From contig NZ_JACOQD010000002.1 of NCBI RefSeq assembly GCF_014297365.1, positions 930,001 to 994,000 of the forward strand: 64,000 nt of DNA, given 5' to 3'. The stretch's first letter is position 1; the number at the start of each line of letters is the position of its first letter. A program made the position numbers and the translations under genes. Positions 55,770-63,882 of the stretch are shown in pieces. The notes under the pieces are model-generated. The model was not told where the DNA came from. It did not search any database and saw only the letters and a program-made list of their open reading frames with translations. This DNA comes from Winogradskyella echinorum. GTDB lineage: Bacteria > Bacteroidota > Bacteroidia > Flavobacteriales > Flavobacteriaceae.

Positions 55770-55903
55770 TTTATGGGTTAGGTCAAATTGTGTAAACGGT
55801 CTAGTGTATGATTTCCTTACGTGATTAAGAACTAAAGTTAGCAAATAAATCACAGATAGAATATTCCGCAGGAATGTTCATAAGTCGGCAGTGACCCAAG
55901 CAA

Positions 55904-56491
55904 TTAATTATACACGGTGTTGCCCACAGTTATTTTTATTCGTTCAATATTTTTATTTGTTTCATCACCCTGGTTAAATTCAAGTCGGTCAATTGTAATT
56001 CCACATTTGTTTTTTGCAATTTCCGCATCAACAATTCGTTCCAAATAATCAATTTCGTTCACACTTACTCCGTAATAATCAAATATAAGAATATCATATT
56101 TTTCAAAATCGCATTTTATAGCTAATGCTTTATTTTTTCCGATTGTCAGATTATTCACTTTCTTTTTAGAACACAATTCTAAATATTCAGCTATAATTTT
56201 CGCTTTAGTTCCGTCAACATTTAGTTTTTCCGTTATATAATTCTCAACAGTAAATGATTTTATGATTTTCCTAAATCCACTTTCTGAATACTCTTTTGAC
56301 AATTTTATTTTTGGAATTTTTTTCTCAAAGTGAATCATTAATTCGTTTCGGAAACTCTGAACCAAACTATTTCCTTTAGAATCAAAATTCGGCACGCATA
56401 ACCTAATGAGTTTTCCAGATTCCACATCAAATTCAGGGATTGAAATTCCCTTAAATTCAAATTTTGGACTATGAAAAATGGTGTTGCCCAC
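55904..56491 (-). CDS. orphan protein bounded by direct repeats
   Basis: A 195-residue protein with a GTG start (residues MGNTIFHSPKFEFKG). The middle is basic and helical (FRNELMIHFEKKIPKIKLSKEYSESGF), the C-terminal half mixed alpha/beta (KCDFEKYDILIFDYYGVSVNEIDYL). No family is recognised. Both ends lie in copies of one 22-bp repeat (55916-55937 and 56480-56501), so the starting residues MGNT and the ending VGNTVYN come from the same DNA phrase. If the GTG is wrong, the next Met is residue 51. It follows the lipoprotein gene by 2 bp. Confidence 0.45.
   Translation of the reverse strand: MGNTIFHSPKFEFKGISIPEFDVESGKLIRLCVPNFDSKGNSLVQSFRNELMIHFEKKIPKIKLSKEYSESGFRKIIKSFTVENYITEKLNVDGTKAKIIAEYLELCSKKKVNNLTIGKNKALAIKCDFEKYDILIFDYYGVSVNEIDYLERIVDAEIAKNKCGITIDRLEFNQGDETNKNIERIKITVGNTVYN
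55916..55937 (+). repeat. gene-flanking direct repeat, copy A
   Basis: The 22-bp phrase GGTGTTGCCCACAGTTATTT plus TT is identical to copy B at 56480-56501, 564 bp away, and weaker similarity continues for about 15 bp (ttcaatattt). It covers the 3' end of the gene at 55904-56491. Confidence 0.7.
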
Positions 56492-56501
56492 AGTTATTTT
56501 T
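56480..56501 (+). repeat. gene-flanking direct repeat, copy B
   Basis: It is identical to copy A over 22 bp. It spans the GTG start of the gene at 55904-56491 and the stop of the lipoprotein gene at 56494-57003. A partial inverted copy (TGTTGCCCACAATTATG on the minus strand) occurs at the lipoprotein start, near 57001-57017. Confidence 0.7.
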
Positions 56502-57003
56502 TTGATTCAATATTTGCTTCTAAATAAATCTTATTGTCAACATTGAACTTAACAATTCCAATTAGTTCTAAATCTGATAGTTCATGACAACAAATACCAA
56601 ACGCATCTTTCTCAGAATAAAGTTCAGAGTAGGTCTTTTTCAATTCAAGCACGATGTCTCTTTTCCTAAAACCATTTTCATTTTTTATTATGTAGCCAAT
56701 CCTTTTTTTAATCGGAAAGTCAATTATAAGAATGGCATTGGTGCTATCAGTAACTATATTATCGACATTATATAATTTATCTAATTCCGGATTTGATATA
56801 TTAATTCCACCTACACCTCCTTTTTCGCGAATATATCTTTTTCCATTATCTCCTTCGATTTGAAATGGAATTGCTGATACTATCATTCCACCATACATAA
56901 CATCAGATTTAACTATCTCGAAACTTTTTTCAGATATTGTCTTTTTTTTACAACTAGAAATGGTTATTAAAACAAGAATTAGAAGAAAGTATGTGTTTTT
57001 CAT
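56494..57003 (-). CDS. orphan lipoprotein
   Basis: A 169-residue protein from the ATG at 57003, which follows an inverted partial copy of the flanking repeat. The lipoprotein signal is MKNTYFLLILVLITISSC, with the Cys at residue 18 followed by a lysine run. The mature region contains VIVSDVMYGGMIVSAIPFQ-like strands, a glycine-rich REKGGVGGINIS and a Cys-Cys pair in FGICCHELSDLELIG. No family is recognised. The next gene starts 2 bp after its stop, indicating coupling. Both look lineage-specific. Confidence 0.5.
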   Translation of the reverse strand: MKNTYFLLILVLITISSCKKKTISEKSFEIVKSDVMYGGMIVSAIPFQIEGDNGKRYIREKGGVGGINISNPELDKLYNVDNIVTDSTNAILIIDFPIKKRIGYIIKNENGFRKRDIVLELKKTYSELYSEKDAFGICCHELSDLELIGIVKFNVDNKIYLEANIESKK

Positions 57004-57109
57004 AATTGTGGGCAACATATAATAAAAGCACCTATTTTAAAAAGCAATAAATTCAGCTTTATTCAACTATATTAGTACTTTAATCAATTTCAATTATTTA
57101 CAAATAATT

Positions 57110-57131
57110 ACAAACGTTTATAAACATTTGT
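57110..57131. repeat. 22-bp near-perfect palindrome next to fabH
   Basis: ACAAACGTTTA (57110-57120) and TAAACATTTGT (57121-57131) are inverted repeats with one mismatched pair and no loop. It sits 6 bp beyond the fabH stop, at the edge of the orphan-gene block. The lack of a T run argues against a terminator; a protein-binding site is more likely. Confidence 0.4.
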
Positions 57132-57137
57132 ATCTAA

Positions 57138-58148
57138 TTACCACTTAATAATACAACTTCCCCAAGTAAAACCACTACCAAAAGCAGCTAATACCACAGT
57201 ATCACCTTCTTTAATTTTACCTTCTTCCCACGCTTCAGTTAAAGCAATTGGGATGGATGCTGCCGTTGTGTTTCCGTATTTCTGTATATTATTAAAAACT
57301 TGGTCGTTATTAAGTTTAAACTTCTTTTGTATAAACTGCGCGATACGTAAATTGGCTTGGTGTGGAATTAACATATCTATATCATCTACTTGTAATTGGT
57401 TTTTCATTAAACCTTCCATAATAACTTCACTAAAACGGACCACTGCATTTTTAAATACAAACTGTCCGTTCATATGAGGAAAGTAGCTTTCGTCATTTGG
57501 GTCATTATCTTCAATTATATCATTGACCCAACGTTTCCCCATTCCTGGAGCTATTAACACTAATTCTTCGGCGTGCTCACCTTGTGAGTGTAAGTGTGTG
57601 GATAAAATCCCTTTAGTAGTATCTTCTTCTCTTGTTAAAACTGCTGCACCTGCTCCATCACCAAAAATTACAGATACACCTCTTCCTCTTGTAGTTTTAT
57701 CTAAACCGTAAGAATGCAATTCACTACCAATAACAAGGATATTTTTATACATCCCAGTTTTTATAAAATTATCGGCTACAGAAATGGCATATACAAAACC
57801 AGAGCACTGGTTACGTACATCTAAAGCACCAACTGTTTTTATATCTAAAGCATGTTGTACTTGCACACCTGGACCAGGAAAATACATATCTGGACTCAAC
57901 GTAGCAAAGATTATAAAATCAATATCATCTTTATCTATACCTGCACGTTCAATAGCAATTTTAGCAGCCTTTACTCCCATTGTTGCTGTAGTGTCTCCAC
58001 TACCCTTTTTTACCCATCGACGCTCTTTAATACCTGTACGCTCTTGTATCCATTCGTCATTCGTATCCATCATTTTAGATAAGTCGTCATTAGTAACTAC
58101 ATTATCTGGCACATACTTTCCTAAGCCTATTATTTTTGAATTGTACAT
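57138..58148 (-). CDS. 3-oxoacyl-ACP synthase III (FabH type)
   Basis: A 336-residue ketoacyl synthase III. The catalytic triad is visible: C115 in VRNQCSGFVYA, His in LIPHQANLRI and Asn in YGNTTAASIPIAL. FabH starts fatty-acid synthesis by condensing acetyl- or branched acyl-CoA with malonyl-ACP; Bacteroidota use branched primers. Several FabH copies per genome are common, so I leave the symbol open. A textbook promoter lies 59 bp upstream. The neighbours are unrelated: an orphan block downstream and a divergent S9 peptidase upstream. Confidence 0.92.
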   Translation of the reverse strand: MYNSKIIGLGKYVPDNVVTNDDLSKMMDTNDEWIQERTGIKERRWVKKGSGDTTATMGVKAAKIAIERAGIDKDDIDFIIFATLSPDMYFPGPGVQVQHALDIKTVGALDVRNQCSGFVYAISVADNFIKTGMYKNILVIGSELHSYGLDKTTRGRGVSVIFGDGAGAAVLTREEDTTKGILSTHLHSQGEHAEELVLIAPGMGKRWVNDIIEDNDPNDESYFPHMNGQFVFKNAVVRFSEVIMEGLMKNQLQVDDIDMLIPHQANLRIAQFIQKKFKLNNDQVFNNIQKYGNTTAASIPIALTEAWEEGKIKEGDTVVLAAFGSGFTWGSCIIKW

Positions 58149-58206
58149 AAAAAATTCTTGTTTATATTCTCACGAAAGTGAGACTTAATTTACAATAAAT
58201 ATACAG

Positions 58207-58236
58207 CAAATTTACCATTTTAATTGTTTAACTCAA
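58207..58236 (-). promoter_or_regulatory. consensus Bacteroidota promoter of fabH
   Basis: On the minus strand TTG (58236-58234) and TAAATTTG (58214-58207) are 19 bp apart, matching TTG-N19-TAnnTTTG exactly. The -7 element ends 58 bp before the ATG at 58148. Confidence 0.75.
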
Positions 58237-58331
58237 TTCACAATTTATGAGTTATAATTTTAACATCTCTATCACATTTTAGGGCTTCAATTTTTAGTAT
58301 CTTCAAGCCACTAATCAATTATCAATAAATC

Positions 58332-60776
58332 ATGAAAACTCTCATTCGTTTATTTGCATTTTTAATGCTCTTTAATAGCTACGCGCAACAAAGCTTAAAA
58401 TATCAACAACCCTCCGAAGAAATCCTAGAATTAGCAGATGTAGAACTAGCTCCTGGTGTACAGATCGACAGCAAAGGAGAACATATGGTTTTGCTTTATC
58501 GCAATCAATACAAATCTATTGCAGAACTGTCTGAAACTGAATTGAGATTAGCAGGACTAAGAATTAATCCGGTAACTAATATAGGCAGCAGAACAAATTA
58601 CTATACCAACCTCAAAGTAAAAGGCACAAAAGATAAAGATGCTAAACAAGTAACTGGGCTACCAGAAAACCCAAGACTATCTGGCTTTAGATGGTCGCCA
58701 GATGAAACCATGATTGCTTGTCTTAATACCACAACAACTGGCGTAGAGGTTTGGTTGTTACATATTGCAGAAGCCAAAGCAACTAAACTCACTGATGCCA
58801 ATACTAATGCTAACATGGGTAGCACAATCAACTGGTTTAATGACAATAAACATCTTTTAGTTAAAACGTTACCTAGTGACAGAAAGCCTTTAATTAATAC
58901 GGCAACGGCTGTACCAACAGGACCAACTATTTCTGTGAGTGATGGTGCAAAAGCACAAAACAGAACCTACCAAGATTTATTAAAAACACCAAACGACGAA
59001 TTAAATTTTGAACAATTAGCTCGTGCAGACATTAAAAAAGTTTCTATTGATGGTAAGGTACAAGATTTCTTAGATGCAGAAATGTATCGTGGTATTAGCT
59101 TTTCGCCAGATGGAAAGTATGTCATAGTAACTAAAATTAAACGTCCATTTTCTTATTTAGTAACCTATACAAGATTTCCAAGCGAAAGCATAATATACGA
59201 TAGCAACGGAAAAAAGATTAGAACAGTTAATGAAGTCCCTTTAGATGAAGTAAGAGCAAAAGGATTTATGTCTACAAGAATGGGAAAACGAAATATGACA
59301 TGGAGAGGAGATAAACCTGCAACGCTAGTTTGGGCAGAAGCTTTAGATAATGGAGATCCTGCTGTCGAAGCGGAATATAGAGATGCTGTTTACGAAGTAA
59401 ATGCACCCTTTAATGGCAAACCAAAATTAATACTAAAAACGAAACAACGTTTTTCAGGCATTCAATGGGGAGACGACAATACTGCCGTTGCGTACGATTA
59501 TTGGTGGAATACCAGAAATACAAAAACGTATATGTTTAATCCTTCTAATGCAAAAGCAAAAGTGATATCAGACCGTAATTACCAAGATGTTTATAGCGAT
59601 CCAGGTAATTTTATGAGTTCTAAAAATGAGTTTGGTCGTTATACATTAAATATGGATAATGGCAAATTATATTTAATGGGAGATGGTTACAGTAAAGAAG
59701 GTCAGTTTCCTTTTATAGACGAGTACAATATAAAAACAGGAAAAACAAAGCGTTTGTATCAATCTGAATATACAGATAAATTAGAGACATTAAATTCTGC
59801 TATTGATATGAAGAAAGGGGAAATTCTTATTAGAATTGAGTCTCAGAAAGAATACCCTAACTACTACATTAGAAATATTAAAAAGAAAAACAATTTAACA
59901 GCTATTACAGATTTTGAAAATCCTTTTAAAAGCCTAGAAAAAGTTAATAAACGTGTTATTAATTACAAACGTGAGGACGGACTTGGATTAGATGGTACGC
60001 TATACTTACCTTTAGATTATAAAGAAGGTGAAAAATACCCAATGATTTTATGGGCTTACCCTCGCGAATACAAAGATAAAGCAAGTGCTTCTCAAAGTAC
60101 AACCAACCCAAATGAGTTTGTATATCCATATTATGGCTCTCCAATTTACTGGGTTACTAAAGGTTATGTAGTATTAGATGGAGCGGCTTTCCCTATTGTA
60201 GGAGAAGGCAGTGAAGAACCTAACGACTCATTTAGAACACAATTAGTAGCTAACGGAAAAGCTGCTATTGATGCTGTTGATAAGCTTGGTTATATAGATA
60301 GAAATAAAGTAGCCGTTGGTGGTCATAGTTACGGAGCATTTATGACGGCTAACTTATTATCGCATTCTAACTTATTTGCTGCAGGTATTGCAAGAAGTGG
60401 AGCTTATAACAGAACCTTGACACCTTTTGGTTTTCAAAGTGAAGAACGAAGCTATTGGGAAGCTCCAGAAATTTATTATAATATGTCTCCATTTATGCAT
60501 GCAGATAAAATGAAAACTCCATTACTATTAATACATGGTGTTGCTGATAACAATTCTGGTACGTACCCTTTACAAAGCGAGCGCTATTTTAATGCGCTTA
60601 AAGGTTTAGGCGCACCAGTGAGATTGGTAATGTTACCAAAAGAAAGTCATGGCTATAGAGCTAAAGAATCTATTATGCATATGCTTTGGGAGCAAGATCA
60701 ATGGTTAGAAAAGCACGTGAAAAACAAGGAAGAAAAAGAAGAGAAAATTGAGAATACGGAGGCTATAAAAAATTAG
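58332..60776 (+). CDS. S9 (prolyl oligopeptidase) family secreted peptidase
   Basis: An 814-residue serine peptidase. There is a signal peptide (FAFLMLFNSYAQ), an N-terminal beta-propeller at about 30-540 (blades such as GFRWSPDETMIACLNT and GISFSPDGKYVIVTKI), then an alpha/beta-hydrolase domain at about 560-795. The triad is S666 in GGHSYGAF, D739 in GVADNNSGT and H773 in ESHGYRAK. It resembles the glutamyl-/acyl-peptidase-like S9 group used by flavobacteria for peptide digestion in the periplasm. A Lys/Glu tail (KNKEEKEEKIENTEAIKN) ends the protein. It is followed by an inverted-repeat element that probably stops transcription. Confidence 0.9.
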   Translation: MKTLIRLFAFLMLFNSYAQQSLKYQQPSEEILELADVELAPGVQIDSKGEHMVLLYRNQYKSIAELSETELRLAGLRINPVTNIGSRTNYYTNLKVKGTKDKDAKQVTGLPENPRLSGFRWSPDETMIACLNTTTTGVEVWLLHIAEAKATKLTDANTNANMGSTINWFNDNKHLLVKTLPSDRKPLINTATAVPTGPTISVSDGAKAQNRTYQDLLKTPNDELNFEQLARADIKKVSIDGKVQDFLDAEMYRGISFSPDGKYVIVTKIKRPFSYLVTYTRFPSESIIYDSNGKKIRTVNEVPLDEVRAKGFMSTRMGKRNMTWRGDKPATLVWAEALDNGDPAVEAEYRDAVYEVNAPFNGKPKLILKTKQRFSGIQWGDDNTAVAYDYWWNTRNTKTYMFNPSNAKAKVISDRNYQDVYSDPGNFMSSKNEFGRYTLNMDNGKLYLMGDGYSKEGQFPFIDEYNIKTGKTKRLYQSEYTDKLETLNSAIDMKKGEILIRIESQKEYPNYYIRNIKKKNNLTAITDFENPFKSLEKVNKRVINYKREDGLGLDGTLYLPLDYKEGEKYPMILWAYPREYKDKASASQSTTNPNEFVYPYYGSPIYWVTKGYVVLDGAAFPIVGEGSEEPNDSFRTQLVANGKAAIDAVDKLGYIDRNKVAVGGHSYGAFMTANLLSHSNLFAAGIARSGAYNRTLTPFGFQSEERSYWEAPEIYYNMSPFMHADKMKTPLLLIHGVADNNSGTYPLQSERYFNALKGLGAPVRLVMLPKESHGYRAKESIMHMLWEQDQWLEKHVKNKEEKEEKIENTEAIKN

Positions 60777-60797
60777 TATATCTCTTCGTAATTATAG

Positions 60798-60927
60798 AGG
60801 CTGTCTGAGAAAATCTCTACTTGTCACGCTGAATTTATTTCAGGGTCGATTAATATATTGAACTTCATTTATTAAAGATTCTGAAACAAGTTCAGAATGA
60901 CATAAGTTTTTACTTTTCAGACAGCCT
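60798..60927. repeat. 130-bp inverted-repeat element (MITE/REP-like)
   Basis: Perfect 11-bp terminal inverted repeats AGGCTGTCTGA (60798-60808) and TCAGACAGCCT (60917-60927) enclose a second, imperfect inverted pair (ctgaatttatttcag near 60829 and ctgaaacaagttcag near 60881). ATTTTTTTC follows, so the folded element could also end transcription of the S9 peptidase gene. Confidence 0.7.
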
Positions 60928-60933
60928 ATTTTT

Positions 60934-61051
60934 TTCTGTCATCTTGTCACAATTATACCATTGGTATTTTATTTGAATAACTGTTCATTGTAAACAAAAT
61001 AATTAATAATTCTGTTTTGAAAGCATTTCGACTACGCTCAATGTGACAGAA
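60934..61051. repeat. second inverted-repeat element before htpG
   Basis: TTCTGTCA (60934-60941) and TGACAGAA (61044-61051) form 8-bp ends. The right arm contains TTCGACTACGCTCA, the core phrase of the dispersed repeat also seen at 25606 and 27600. It ends 19 bp before the htpG ATG and must overlap or replace part of its promoter. Confidence 0.6.
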
Positions 61052-61070
61052 CGGTAAAAATTTAAATAAC

Positions 61071-62981
61071 ATGACAAAAGGAAGTATTAATGTATCGGTA
61101 GAGAATATCTTTCCGTTAATTAAAAAATTCTTGTACAGCGACCATGAAATCTTTTTACGTGAGCTGATTAGTAATGGTACAGATGCCACATTAAAACTAA
61201 AACACCTTACTAGTATAGGTGAATCTAAATCTGAATACGGAAACCCACAGATTGAAGTGAAAATTGATAAAGAAGGTAAAAAACTTCATATCATTGATCA
61301 AGGATTGGGTATGACAGCCGAAGAGGTTGAAAAATACATTAATCAAGTAGCCTTTTCTGGTGCTGAAGAATTCTTAGATAAATACAAAGATTCAGCTGCA
61401 GATTCGGGTATCATTGGTCATTTTGGTCTTGGTTTCTACTCTGCCTTTATGGTAGCAGAAAAAGTTGAAATTATTACTAAGTCGCATACAGGAGCTCCTG
61501 CTGCACATTGGACTTGTGATGGTTCACCAGAATTTACATTAGTTGAAGCAGATAAAGAGGATAGAGGAACCGAAATCATTCTTCATATCGCTGAAGATTC
61601 TACAGAATTTTTAGAAGAAGCTCGTATCCGTGAGCTATTGAATAAGTATAACAAATTTATGCCTATTCCTATTAAATTTGGAACTAAGGAAATAAACGAC
61701 CCAGATTTTACTCCAAAAACAACAAAAGATAAAGACGGAAAAGAAACTACTGAGCCACATAAGCAAATTACAGTAGATGATATTATCAATAATCCAAACC
61801 CGGCTTGGACAAAACAACCTTCAGATTTAAAAGACGAAGATTATAGCAGCTTCTATAAAGAGTTGTACCCAATGCAATTTGAAGAGCCATTATTTAACAT
61901 TCATCTTAATGTAGATTACCCGTTTAACTTAACAGGAATCTTGTATTTCCCTAAGATGACGAATGATCTTAACATTCAAAAAGATAAAATTCAACTCTAT
62001 CAAAATCAAGTATTTGTAACTGATAATGTAGAAGGTATTGTACCAGAATTTTTAACGATGCTTCGTGGTGTTATAGATTCTCCAGATATTCCTTTAAATG
62101 TATCTCGTAGTTACCTACAAGCAGATGGAGCTGTAAAGAAGATTTCATCTTACATTACACGTAAGGTAGCAGATAAATTAAAATCGTTATTTAATAGTAA
62201 CCGTGAAGATTTTGAGAAGAAATGGGACGATATTAAAATCGTTATTGAATACGGGATGTTATCTGAAGAAAAATTCTTTGAAAAAGCAGATGCTTTTGCT
62301 TTATACCCAACAGTAGATGGTAAATATTACACCTTTGAAGAGTTAACCAATGCTATTAAAGCTAAGCAAACGGATAAGGATGATAAAATGGTGATTCTTT
62401 ATGCATCTAATAAAGATGAACAACACGCTTACATCCAAACTGCAAAAGAAAAAGGTTACGAGGTCTTATTATTAGACTCGCCAATTGTTTCGCATTTAAT
62501 TCAGAAATTAGAAACGACTAAAGAAAATATTTCTTTTGCTCGTGTAGATGGTGATCACATCGACAACTTAATTAAGAAAGATGAGACAACAATTTCAAAA
62601 CTATCTGACGAGGAAAAAACCAAGCTAGACGAGCTTTTAAAAGAAGTAGTACCTTCTGAAAAATTTATGGTTCAATTAGAAGCTATGGATAGTAATGCCT
62701 CTCCATTTATAATAACACAACCAGAGTTTATGCGTCGTATGAAAGAGATGCAGCAAACTGGTGGCGGAGGTGGAATGTTTATGGGCAACATGCCAGAGAT
62801 GTATAACCTTATCGTTAATACAAATTCTGAACTAGTTGGCGAAATTCTAAATACCAAAACTAAAAAGAAACAAGAGCGTTTAATTAATCAAAGTTTAGAT
62901 TTAGCACGTTTATCTCAAGGTTTACTTAAGGGAGAAGAACTGACGAATTTTATTAAACGTAGTTATGATATGATTAAGTAA
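61071..62981 (+). CDS. htpG: molecular chaperone HtpG (Hsp90)
   Basis: A 636-residue Hsp90 chaperone. The GHKL ATP-binding domain shows LRELISNGTDATLKL, IDQGLGMTAEEV and GIIGHFGLGFYSAFMVAE; the middle domain follows (YPFNLTGILYFPKM, VPEFLTMLRGVIDSPDIPLNVSRSYLQ, with the catalytic Arg region), and the C-terminal dimerisation domain includes a GGGGGMF linker and ends IKRSYDMIK. It assists folding of client proteins under stress. The upstream region is built from repeat elements, so its regulation here may differ from relatives. A terminator follows at 63028. Confidence 0.96.
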   Translation: MTKGSINVSVENIFPLIKKFLYSDHEIFLRELISNGTDATLKLKHLTSIGESKSEYGNPQIEVKIDKEGKKLHIIDQGLGMTAEEVEKYINQVAFSGAEEFLDKYKDSAADSGIIGHFGLGFYSAFMVAEKVEIITKSHTGAPAAHWTCDGSPEFTLVEADKEDRGTEIILHIAEDSTEFLEEARIRELLNKYNKFMPIPIKFGTKEINDPDFTPKTTKDKDGKETTEPHKQITVDDIINNPNPAWTKQPSDLKDEDYSSFYKELYPMQFEEPLFNIHLNVDYPFNLTGILYFPKMTNDLNIQKDKIQLYQNQVFVTDNVEGIVPEFLTMLRGVIDSPDIPLNVSRSYLQADGAVKKISSYITRKVADKLKSLFNSNREDFEKKWDDIKIVIEYGMLSEEKFFEKADAFALYPTVDGKYYTFEELTNAIKAKQTDKDDKMVILYASNKDEQHAYIQTAKEKGYEVLLLDSPIVSHLIQKLETTKENISFARVDGDHIDNLIKKDETTISKLSDEEKTKLDELLKEVVPSEKFMVQLEAMDSNASPFIITQPEFMRRMKEMQQTGGGGGMFMGNMPEMYNLIVNTNSELVGEILNTKTKKKQERLINQSLDLARLSQGLLKGEELTNFIKRSYDMIK

Positions 62982-62984
62982 CTT

Positions 62985-63016
62985 CAATTTGTCATGCTGA
63001 ACTTGATTCGGCATCT
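62985..63016 (+). repeat. fragment of dispersed repeat after htpG
   Basis: TTGTCATGCTGAACTTGATT, then CGGCATC, is a copy of the repeat family seen near 27560 (GCTGAACTTGTTTCAG) and within 60820-60900. Confidence 0.55.
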
Positions 63017-63027
63017 TACATATTATT

Positions 63028-63062
63028 AAAAACCACTTTGTTAATTCAAAGTGGTTTTTTTT
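63028..63062 (+). terminator. intrinsic terminator after htpG
   Basis: AAAACCACTTTG pairs with CAAAGTGGTTTT around a TTAATT loop, and more T residues follow. Confidence 0.9.
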
Positions 63063-63093
63063 ATTAACTTTATATTACTAAACCGCTATTCTT

Positions 63094-63828
63094 ATGAAAC
63101 CTCAACACAGAAAAATACTATTAACTATTCTTATTATTGGCTTCCTCTTTTACATAGATCCCGTTTACGCAGGTCCTGGTGGCACTATTGCTAAAGGCTT
63201 GTTTAAAACTTGGTGGGGAAAACTCATTTTGTTTGTTTTATTTATTGTGCTATTTCCCCTTATTGTTTATACCTATACTGTTGAATTTTTTGCTGTTAAA
63301 AAAACAAAAAAACAGCTTAATCAGATTGGTTTAAAAAATAAAGATTTCTCATGGTTAAATCTCGAAAAAAATGTCTACAATATTTTTACAAGGGTATATG
63401 AAGCTTGGGATAAAGAAAACATGAAAGAAGTATCTGGTTATGTAAACCACTGGTATTGGCAGAACCAACAACAAGTTCATTTAGATCGTTGGAAGAGAGA
63501 AAACTTAAAGAACATTTGTAAATTAGAAAGGATAAAAAGTATTAAACCAGTCTATGCAGAAATCACTAATGAGGATAATTTTGAAGGTTCTAAAATAGCA
63601 TTTGTTATTTCAGCAAATATCAAAGACTATCTTATTGATCGTGATACATATAAAATTGTAGAAGGCAAAAATGAGTATGGTGATGAAGAGCATATATGGA
63701 TCATGGAATACACAGAAGGAAAATGGTTACTCGATGATATTAGAGAAGGTAATTTTAGCCTAGCTTTTGCAAAAATGAAAAATGTAGTACCAGAAATAAG
63801 CATTAATGGTAGTTTAACTACCAAATAA
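63094..63828 (+). CDS. Tim44-like domain membrane protein
   Basis: A 244-residue protein. The N-terminus carries a signal-like segment (LLTILIIGFLFYIDPVYA, cleaved or not before GPGGT) and a strong membrane helix (about residues 44-67, LILFVLFIVLFPLIVYTYTVEFF). The soluble C-terminal part (about 85-240) is a Tim44-like NTF2-fold domain: VYNIFTRVYEAWDKENMKEVSGYVNHWYW, DRWKRENLKNICKLERIKSIKPVYAEI and EHIWIMEYTEGKWLLDDI. Bacterial Tim44-like proteins are little studied and are thought to bind membranes or partner proteins. It is monocistronic between two terminators. Confidence 0.8.
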   Translation: MKPQHRKILLTILIIGFLFYIDPVYAGPGGTIAKGLFKTWWGKLILFVLFIVLFPLIVYTYTVEFFAVKKTKKQLNQIGLKNKDFSWLNLEKNVYNIFTRVYEAWDKENMKEVSGYVNHWYWQNQQQVHLDRWKRENLKNICKLERIKSIKPVYAEITNEDNFEGSKIAFVISANIKDYLIDRDTYKIVEGKNEYGDEEHIWIMEYTEGKWLLDDIREGNFSLAFAKMKNVVPEISINGSLTTK

Positions 63829-63849
63829 AAAGTCTTTAAACTGTTTAAT

Positions 63850-63882
63850 AAAACCGCTTTATTTATTTAAAGTGGTTTTTTC
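63850..63882 (+). terminator. intrinsic terminator after Tim44-like gene
   Basis: AAACCGCTTTA pairs with TAAAGTGGTTT (one G-T pair), and TTTCTT follows. The remaining 118 bp to the window end are AT-rich and show nothing recognisable. Confidence 0.85.

Larger units (their letters stand above)
60777..61070. other. 294-bp gap made largely of two repeat elements
   Basis: Almost the whole region between the S9 peptidase gene and htpG is taken up by two inverted-repeat elements (60798-60927 and 60934-61051). Only about 20 bp separate the second from the htpG start. No coding frame was seen. Confidence 0.65.

Noticed and set aside
55916-56501. Integron attC sites at the direct repeats
   Set aside because: The GTTGCCCACAG phrase does not match the RYYYAAC / GTTRRRY core, no folded attC-like hairpin is evident, and no integrase gene is present.
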